From contig BLJB01000004.1 of NCBI GenBank assembly GCA_013423325.1, positions 141,071-205,070 on the forward strand: 64,000 nt of DNA, given 5' to 3'. The notes under the pieces were generated by a model. It did not search any database and was not told the DNA's origin. It was given only the letters and a program-made list of their open reading frames with translations. This DNA is from Usnea hakonensis. Lineage: Eukaryota; Ascomycota; Lecanoromycetes; Lecanorales; Parmeliaceae. Positions 55,745 through 64,000 of the stretch are shown one piece after another. Numbering within the stretch: the stretch's first letter is position 1; the number at the start of each line of letters is the position of its first letter. The translations under genes were made by a program, and so were the position numbers.

Positions 55745-57251
55745 GCCCCATAGTAATTACTATATAGATTTGGGCTACTCTCTACTAAATTTGTATATAT
55801 AGTAGGTTCTCTTCCCTCCTAAAAAGTATCTTTCTTAGTAATCTTATTATATAGATCGAGTTAGCCCTAGCCCTAATATAATATTAGTAAGATAATTACT
55901 ATTCCCTATATTATTTAAATTATAATTATTAATAGGTTATAAGCCCGATTAGCTATTAATTAAGTATCTAATACGCTATAAGTATTACTACTATTAATAC
56001 GCGTTATAGTAAGATTATAAGATAGCTCTAGGGACGAAAATAAGCTTATAGATAATAAGACTATAGATAGTATAATACTATAGGAAGGCTAAAGAAGAGA
56101 TCGATCTACTAGAGATATAGTAATATTAACTATAGGGCCTTCTAATATTAAATAAGATAAGTAGAAGAAAGGTATAATAAAAGAAGAGGCCTATAAATTA
56201 GCCGAAAAAGGATTAGATATAAACGCTAAATTATTAAATATCGATAACCTCTTAAAGATAGATTTAAATAAACCTTTAAAAGCCGATATTATAAAGTCTC
56301 CCCCCGTTAAAATAACGATATTAAAGGGCCTTAATTACTATATATAGATATAAGATCTCCGGAAGTTCTTTCGAGAATAAGAAGTACTCGGAATTATAGA
56401 TAGAAGTATACTAATACTATAAAATAGAGAGCTAGTAAGATAATAGGCTAAGCTAGACTAATAGATCTCAATAATTATTAATAGTTATATAGATAAGTAT
56501 TAGAAGGGTTATATTAACAGTAAGGAGACCTTTAAGGAAGCGTAGAATATACTAAAAAGAGTCTATAATATAAGTAGAAAAGACTATCTTCTAGCTATAC
56601 TATAATAATTTAATAGTTATACGAAATTAGCCGATTAGATAATTAACTTAGTAATTTCGAATCTAAAAAAGTTATATAATAATATATTAGATTTAAATCT
56701 AATAAATACGCTAGATAATATAGTCCTAGTAACTACTCTTATAAGTACTTATAAAGAAAGTAAGTATAATATAGCTAAAGTAATTCTTAACTAGAATAAC
56801 TAGCTTAATATTAAATTAGTAATCGAATAACTAAGAGCTATAGAAAGTACGAAAGACGTAATTAATTTTATTAAAAAGATAGATTAGAAGGCGAAGGATC
56901 GTAAGAAAAGACTACCTTAGAAAAGAGACCTAAGTAAAGTTAAATATTATAAGTATAGTAAAATAGGTTACTTCGTATATAACTACTTTTTAGATAAGAT
57001 ATAAAACGATAAAGACGTAAACCGAGTAGCTAACGAGATAGATATAAGATCTAAGAGGTCGAGAGGTTCAAAATCGTCCGGGAAAGATAATAATAGAAAA
57101 GGCGATAATTATAAAAGACGAGATCGACTAAGAGATAGAGCTTATATAGCTAGATACGAGTTAGATAATAATAGTACTAGTATAGTAAGCGAGGTATACG
57201 AGAAGTATACTAGATATAGTATTTAGATAGCGAGATATAAGGCGGATACAA

Positions 57252-57416
57252 TGTCAAGGACTAATATGAATGGTTTCATAAAGTGGTGGTTTTATTGATA
57301 ATATTGAATGTGTGGAAGAAAGAGTCATTTACAGTGCACCGATATGTGTGCGCAATGCCAAGGCGCCAAGCCGCGCTAGGCCCAATCGGGAACCATGCCT
57401 GAGGCATACCGTGACA
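57252..57416. mobile_element. 165-bp undamaged insertion inside the copia relic
   Basis: TGTCAAGG ... CCGTGACA: starts TG, ends CA with inverted termini TGTCA/TGACA like a solo LTR or small non-autonomous LTR element. It has normal CpA/TpG content, unlike its surroundings. Flanks TACAA and TACGA look like a 5-bp target duplication with one G/A difference. The copia frame resumes directly after it. Confidence 0.65.
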
Positions 57417-58882
57417 TACGAAGTCGGAAACCTTAGATAAAATCAAAGAAGATAGCTTACTAGAATAGCTAATCGACTTAGGAGTATCGTATTATATAAC
57501 GCCTTAGAGGGAGCTATTTATTAAATATAGTAAGAAGAGAGATATAATAAAGTTTAATAATAAAGATAAATTAACTACTCTAGATAAAGGGATAATCGAG
57601 ATCCGCCTAGAAGATTATATATAGGCTATAAAAGACGTACTCTATATACTAGATATAAGTAGTAACTTATTATCTATTATAGCCTTAAATAGAAAAGGCT
57701 TTATAATACTATTTAGTAATAGCTATATAAAAATTATTAAATTAGCTATAGGCGAGATTATTATAAAAGACTATATAAAAAATAGTCTATATTAATTAAT
57801 AGAGTTATAGTTAGATACGATATTTATCTTATACGATTTAAAGTATCTAAGTTATAAGACTAAGGCTATAAATAGCTTTAGGAGACTATATTAAAGAATA
57901 GATTATATCGGAGTATATTATTTATAAGATATATACCTATACGTAAAAGGAGTTAAGGCTATAGAGCTACTAAAGGAGTTCTAATATAATATTTATAATA
58001 TTACGAAAATAGTCTAGAAGATTAATAAAGACCCTCTATTAAAGGAGATAGTACCTAGGGTATAAATATATATAGATTTCTAAGGTCCTTACCCTATAAG
58101 GAGTATTATAGGTAGATATAAATAATTTATATCTCTTATTAATAAGGTAATAGACTACTCGATAATTATACTAATTATATCTAAGAAAGAGATTAAGCTA
58201 TTTATCCTCCGAAGTATTATTATTATTAATAAGTCGACCGGAGTAAGAGGAGTAGTAATAGTTAGGACTAATAATATAGATAAATATAGGGTAACTAAAA
58301 TAGCTCTATAAGAGGTAGACGTTTTTATAGAGTTTATAAATATATATACCCTATATTAGAATAGGATCACCGAACAATTTAATAGATCTATAAATAAATT
58401 AATAAGAGCTATACTTACCGAGTTAGGACTATCTATAAGCTTTTAGTTAGAGGCCGTAATATACGCTAACTATCTAAAGAGGAAGCTATTATAGTAGAGA
58501 GAGTAAATTAGTATACGAGTAATAGAATTATAAATAACTAGATCTTAGTTAAGAGAGAGTATTTAGATATCTATATATAGTCTATTTATCTAAAGAAAGA
58601 AGGAAGAGTAAGCTATATAAAATAGCTTATAAAATAATCTATACTAATTACTATTTATTAACTTAATATCGTATATATAACCCTCGAAATAATCGATTCG
58701 AATAGTCTATAATAATTAAATTTTATAAGGATCGTAAAGGATCTTAGTTATTAATACGTTATATACTTCTTTAGTACTTTAATACTATAATAGTAGACCT
58801 CGCTCCTATATAACTAGAATATATTAATAACGCCCTAGATAGTATAGAAAGTAAGATTAATAGTATATTAAATAACGAGGGT

Positions 58883-59187
58883 TAATTGATTAATTAATTA
58901 TTTTATACGTCTATGCTAGCTACTAATATAAGCTAATAAGGGTAACTATAACGCTAAACTAGTAGAGCTAGGCGTCGAAGAAACCTGAGGGCGAACCTCT
59001 AGATAAAAACTTTAATTAAATAGTACGCTCTCCCTTCTACTGTACTCCTTAGGAGCCTTATTATATTACCGCGTATCTCTCTACTTCTTTGCGCCGACTC
59101 TTCTATTCTTTAACTTTCGTATCTCTGATCGCCCCCGCCTCTAGAGGCGGGTGCGGTCGCTTCTTCGTGCGCCCTTTTTAGGCTAAA
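58883..59187. mobile_element. About 305-bp insertion with 12-bp flanking direct repeats
   Basis: Flanked on both sides by AATAACGAGGGT (58871–58882 and 59188–59199). It lies between the integrase and reverse transcriptase parts of the copia relic, whose reading resumes after it. It holds a perfect 18-bp palindrome at 59134–59151 and a C/G-rich 3' part; its left part is AT-rich. No coding capacity. Class unknown. Confidence 0.55.
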
Positions 59188-61195
59188 AATAACGAGGGTA
59201 ATAAGGATAATAATATAATATTAATATTAGCTACTATATTATTACCTCGAATCGAAGAAATTACTAAAATAGGAGAAGTCTAAATAGAGGGAGAACTCTT
59301 TACTCCTTCTTATAAAAAAGCTCCTAAAGCTCCTATTAATAGTATATTATTATAGCCTACGGCTAGAGATATTAGAGATACTCCCTATACTTAATATATA
59401 GAGAAAGAAAATCGAGAAATATTACTAAATATTTAAATTTAATAACGAATATTATCTAGTCTAGTTCTAACTAATATAGTCTTTAAATTATTATCTAGGA
59501 CTATCCCTCCTATATATTTATTACGTATTAGAAAGCCTAGGTACGATCTATACGTATTTCATAAGAATTTTAGCCGGAGAAAGAATTAGGCGAATTTAAC
59601 TAAACTAACTAAAACCTCGCCTTCTAATTATCTAAATACCCTTAATAGAAGGCCTTATACTATTATTAAACCTTAGATATATAAGGAGATTATAAATAGA
59701 CTCTATTCCTATAAATAGAAGGTAGCTATTATTAAGGAAATTATCACCCTAATCTCTAAAGATATATAGAAGCTCGTAAATCTACTATCTAGACGAGTCC
59801 CTATAGTATATAAATAGATATTTAAAGTTAAATATAATAATAATAGTACTATAAATAAGTTTAAAGTATAACTAATTATAAGAGGATTTAGCTAAATTAA
59901 GAATATCGATTTTTATAAGACTTTCGCTCCTATACTAAAATTTAAATCTCTATACCTATTCTTTATAAATACGGCCTAATAAGATATACTTATTAAATAG
60001 ATAAATATAGATAATATATATTTAAATAGCGATCTAGAAGAGGAGATCTATATAATAGTATCTTTCAGCTACCCTAAAGAGCTCCTCTAGAGAGTAGTAC
60101 TATAACTCGAAAAAGGCCTATATAGCCTTAAATAATTAGCCCGGTAATAGAATAGGAAGTTTAAGAAGGCTATAAGGCGAATAGAATTTATATTAATCTT
60201 AGTTAATAGCTATATATTTATAAGAGACTTACTAGAAGGTATAATAATTATTTACCTTTATATAGATAATATCTTTATTAATATAGTACTTTAATCTATT
60301 ATTAATACTACTAAGAAAGCTATCTATAAAGAGTTCAAATTAATCGAAGTAAGCCTAGTTAACTAGATCCTTAATATTTAGGTATATCGTAACTAGAAGA
60401 TAAAGACTATTATTCTTAAATAATTATAATATACTAAAAGACTTCTTAAAGATTACTCTATATACGAAGCTACCCCGGTTAGTACTCTTATTAATAGATA
60501 TACTACTCTTACTTTAGGCTAGCTAGACGAATAACGAGCCGATTAATAAAAGTACTAGAAACAAATTAAAAACCTTATATTTCTTATAACGACTATATAG
60601 TCTAATTTAGTATTCGTTATTAGTAAACTTAGTTAATATTACTATAATCCTACTATTCGCTATATAAATATAGTTAATCGAGTACTTAGATACGTCTAGG
60701 GTATTATATATCTAGGCCTCCGCTACTAAAAGACTAGTAATCTATAGACCTTTTTAGACACTATATACGCTAATAATATTAATAATAGAAAATCTATATA
60801 CGGCTATAGTCTACTATATATATAAGTAGCCTATATTTAGTATAGCCGAAAATAAAAAAGCGTTACTACGTCTACTATTAAGGCCGAATATATAGCTCTT
60901 TCTAAGGTAGAAAAATTAGTAGTATAGACTATATAATAGCTATAAGAACTTAAATTTCAAAATTATAATAACGATCCTATTATACTATTCGATAATAATA
61001 AGGGGAGTAATAACCTTATACGAAATTCTAAATATTATTAAAGAACTAAGTATATTAATATATAGTTCTACTATATTCGATAACTCGTAGAGGATAAGGT
61101 TATTAATATCTAGTATATATCTATAGCCTAAATAGCTATAGATATACTTACGAAGCTACTAAAGTTATAAGACTTCGAACGATATAAGTAGTTAC

Positions 61196-61555
61196 TGTCA
61201 TGGTACTAGACCTGACTCCCTCTAGTAGGAACCGACCTCGTTACTCCACCAACGCTCGGATACTAATAACGTTAAATATATATATATACGATACGCGTCC
61301 CGTATATTAGAACCTCTACGCTATAGCCCTAGAAGCCCTATATAGGTATATATCTACTAGGACCTTTATCTATAAAAAGGTTATTTACTAGTTATATATT
61401 AGATTATTTATCTATATAGACCTTACTACTCTTTATTCTATTTCTCTCCTCGTCTTTCGTTTTATATATCTAGCCTAGTCTCTAGTATATAATAATCTAT
61501 TAATCTATATCTAGTCCTTAATATTACGAAAGACTAATATATATTATAACGCTTT
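61196..61555 (+). mobile_element. Probable 3' LTR of the copia relic
   Basis: Begins TGTCATGG right after the RNase H remnant, where a 3' LTR is expected. The first 60 bp are little mutated, the rest is AT-rich. The right end is a guess near 61555, where composition and reading change. No matching 5' copy was identified by eye. Confidence 0.4.
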
Positions 61556-63940
61556 TATCGCGCTACCCTCCCCCCCTTATCTAAGTCCTACCCCGCTACC
61601 GGAATTAATAGATTCTTCTATAGAGAGCGCGTCTATAGCTTAAACCCCTATTACCCCTATTTCCTTTACTTAGTCTATCGCTAATAACCCCGAAGGTACT
61701 CTAAATACCTTTTAATAAATTTAGAATTAGAATATTATTATAGTAGTCTAAATAGCCTCCTTAATAATATAGGTTACCACTATAATTACCCCTTCTTCGT
61801 TTATACCCTCTATAATTAATAAACTATTACCGCCTAGTACTTCTACTTTATTATCTCTATCCTTCGACTTAGCTCTCTTAGCTAGTATCGTAATATAAGC
61901 CGTAATCCGGGTCGCGTAGAATTAATCTCCTACGCCTACTTTTACTTCTATATCTACTTCCGCCTCTTTCTCTCGCCTATCCGAGAAACTCCCTAATATC
62001 GATAAGTATAAAGGGGAACGAGATAAGCTAGATATATAGAAGTAGGCTCTCCTATAGAAAATATATACTAACTATAATCATTATTTTACTAACGTCTTTA
62101 AGATTATCTATACCGAGTCCTATTTTACTATTAGGAAAAGAGCCTATACTCTTATAAGCCCTTATCGAGTTAACGATATCTATAGTATCCCCGTTTTTAG
62201 CCTATATTTCCGAAGCCTCCGCGACGCCTATAGAAATCCCTTTAAAGCCGAAGATACCCGTATATATCTTTATAATACCTTTAGATAGGATAAGATAACT
62301 TTTCCTAAATACCTCTTACTCTTTATAGCTAAAAAAGAATACGCTAATATAGATAATAATATCCTTATTAAATACCTTTATCTAGGAATTAACTTCTCTA
62401 CCTAATAAGCCGCTATTACCTAGCGTAGTTCTAAGGGTAAAGAACCTACTACCTATAATAAATATATAGTCTATTTTATTATTATAGATAATAAAATATA
62501 GTATTTAAAGTATCTCTATTCTCGAGCTACTACCCCTATCTCTATATCTAAGTTAAAACCCTTTATCCCGGCCTCCGTTCTAAGCGCTAAAATGGTCTCC
62601 TTCTCCGCCTCTATCTCTATTATCGCTATTATTCCGCTATCTACTAGCGAACCTATAGATCTAGATATAGCTATAGTTACTATAAAAGGTAAAAGCCTTA
62701 ATATCTCTAAAATCCGAGATATCTATAATAAGTAGCGATTATACTACTATTATAAAAAGAGTTATAAAGGAAAAACTGCTAAGGACTATTCTAATAAGAA
62801 GTCCTCTAACCTCTATATTATTAACCTTAATAATACTACTAGTATTAATAGTAGTATTCCTATTCCTCTAAGAAAAGTCTAGTCCTTAAGCGAAGTCGCG
62901 CTTAAGGACCTATATACCTCTTTTCTTATCTTATAGCTACGTCTTTTTCTACTCCCCTATAATTATACTAAAAGTTTTCTATTTAAACCGCCTTAGAGCT
63001 CTTTAAGACTAATCCCTCGTTTAAGAATAGTTATATAGTAGTCTTCTATATATTATATTAAGCTTAATTTAGGATTCCTACTTTTACCTTAATTAATTTA
63101 GAGGCCTCGGCCTATACTTTTATTAATAAGAATTTTATATAATATTATAACCTTCCCCTATACCCCCTAATATATCCTTATTACCTCCGTAGCTTTAATA
63201 GCTAGATCGCCCGAACCGGAGATATTACGTATATAGCCTATACTACTATAGTCCTAGATAATTACGTAGAATAGTTATTTCTATATATTACTAATCTTAA
63301 CTAATACCCTATTATTATAGGTCTTCCTTAGCTCCGATATTATAGAATTTATACTAGTTTCGAGTCTAATACTCTAACTATATCCTCGTTTTTCTATTTA
63401 TTCTATTATTACTCTACCTTAGTTAAGATTTAAGGAGTATCTCGAGAAGAAGAGAACTTCTTATCCCCGAAAGAATCTTAGAAAGTCTAAGAACTCGAAG
63501 ATTAAGAAAACCCTAAAGACCCTTTTAATCTAGATATTAGTATCTTATCCGCCCCTTAGGAAACCCTTAGCCTAGTCGTTTAGAAGGAATATCCTTATAT
63601 ATTATTTATTCGGGAAGAACCTATAATTCCTAGCCCTATTATTTAAAAGGAACTTATAGAACCTAGTCTAGTTATTTAGAAGGAATACCCTCGTATATTA
63701 TCTATTTAGGAAGAACCCGTAATTCCTAGCCCTATTATTTAAAAGAAACTTATAAAATACCTTAGTCCTCGCCTAAGTTCTTCTCCCGTTATCGAAGAAA
63801 AAGATACCCCTAGTCGAATTACTTAAGTAATCTAGAAGGGATATTATTTTAAGTTTAAGTATTAATACCCCTTATCTTAATATTCGTCCTCTAAAAGGCG
63901 AGCTCGTTAGGCTTAGCGCCTTTCTATTTATCTCGATATT
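61556..63940 (+). mobile_element. Second RIP-decayed element, class unknown
   Basis: AT-rich plus-strand reading with few stops over long stretches (for example around 62040–62700: YTNYNHYFTNVFKIIYTESY). Read through, it is S/P-rich at the start, a folded-looking middle, and K/N-rich YYYYKKSYKGKTAKDYSNKK near 62740 that may be a mutated zinc knuckle. This would suit a gag or LINE ORF1, but no diagnostic motif survives. It contains a 96-bp tandem duplication near its right end. Confidence 0.5.
63571..63762 (+). repeat. Two tandem 96-bp units in the second relic
   Basis: Units 63571–63666 and 63667–63762 (TAGAAGGAAT at 63581 and 63677) keep reading phase (32 codons each). Many differences between them are C/T or G/A, as RIP would leave. 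A partial third unit may follow. Confidence 0.7.
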
Positions 63941-64000
63941 TGTTACGGATATCCTCCACAGCAGGATATGTGCGGAGCCTCATAGGGCTTAGCGAGGCTT
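63941..64000 (+). mobile_element. Start of an undamaged repeat at the window edge
   Basis: TGTTACGGATATCCTCCACAG begins abruptly after AT-rich sequence and has normal composition. It aligns without gaps over about 55 bp with 29641–29695. The repeat continues beyond the window. Confidence 0.55.

Larger units (their letters stand above)
55745..61195 (+). mobile_element. RIP-decayed Ty1/copia retrotransposon
   Basis: No long frame survives, but reading through stops reveals the copia order on the plus strand. Gag (about 56180–57040) has its zinc knuckle at 56945–56986. The protease site is at 57475 (LIDLGVSYYITP, originally DSGAS-type). Integrase reads NRITEQFNRSINKL near 58360 and SF*LEAVIYANYLKR near 58440. 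Reverse transcriptase lies at about 59850–60420 (KTFAPILKFKSL, and YLYIDNIFI near 60250), and RNase H at about 60750–61190 (FLDTIYANNINNRKSIYGYS, KAEYIALSKVEK). Nearly every lost Gln or Trp is TAA/TAG and His/Cys are Tyr, the result of CpA to TpA change on both strands. The left end and a 5' LTR are not resolved; 55745–55930 may hold it. Confidence 0.85.

Noticed and set aside
55745..55930. 5' LTR of the copia relic
   Set aside because: Position fits, but by eye it does not align convincingly with the presumed 3' LTR at 61196, so it is not called.
1..64000. tRNA, rRNA and CRISPR features
   Set aside because: Scanned for tRNA B-box-like GGTTCGANTCC and for regular spaced repeats; no convincing case. 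TTCGAATC matches at about 16700 and 16930 lie inside the SET/MYND coding sequence.

Overview
The window reads as nuclear DNA of a filamentous ascomycete (Pezizomycotina). Genes carry several short GT–AG introns of about 50–100 nt. Products are typical eukaryotic housekeeping proteins. The last 8 kb is a transposon relic mutated in the way repeat-induced point mutation (RIP) does, with CpA to TpA changes on both strands. The class cannot be fixed from sequence alone; Dothideomycetes or Leotiomycetes would fit.

Layout. 0–9.5 kb is a dense housekeeping block: 3' part of cofilin (COF1), GET5 divergent from NOP2, an F-box-like hypothetical gene, then ARPC3/ARC18 head to head with RFC3. 9.8–13.5 kb holds four tandem same-strand copies of a small gene family that I do not recognise; all share a motif (ADISGQL ... 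FDGLLLKKD) and an intron at the same place. 13.5–16.1 kb is gene-poor. 16.1–22.3 kb holds a SET/MYND methyltransferase-like gene, an F-box-like gene, a possible relic on the minus strand, and the spliceosomal cyclophilin CWC27.

23–32 kb is a heat-shock neighbourhood: the transcription factor HSF1, a cytosolic HSP70 with a perfect four-unit heat-shock element upstream, and the TPR co-chaperone CNS1, which is expected to bind the EEVD tail of HSP70/HSP90. 33.4–42.0 kb is GLT1 (NADH glutamate synthase), interrupted by a 629-residue intein with a LAGLIDADG homing endonuclease. The intein sits exactly in front of a cysteine inferred to be an iron-sulfur ligand. 43–45.5 kb has a broken NACHT-like relic and ORC5. 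46.8–49.4 kb encodes an unusual fusion of an FAD/NAD(P)-binding domain to a formyltransferase-like domain. 52.2–54.8 kb is a C2H2 zinc-finger protein.

55.7–64 kb is a RIP-decayed Ty1/copia element (gag, protease, integrase, RT, RNase H in that order, + strand). It has two later insertions, then a second decayed element, and at the right edge the undamaged start of a repeat that also occurs at 29.64 kb.

Best leads for something undescribed: the four-gene tandem family, the GLT1 intein and its placement, the FAD–formyltransferase fusion, and the alternative-splicing potential of the HSP70 gene. No tRNA, rRNA or CRISPR array was seen. Exon boundaries were placed by eye from splice consensus, reading phase and family similarity.
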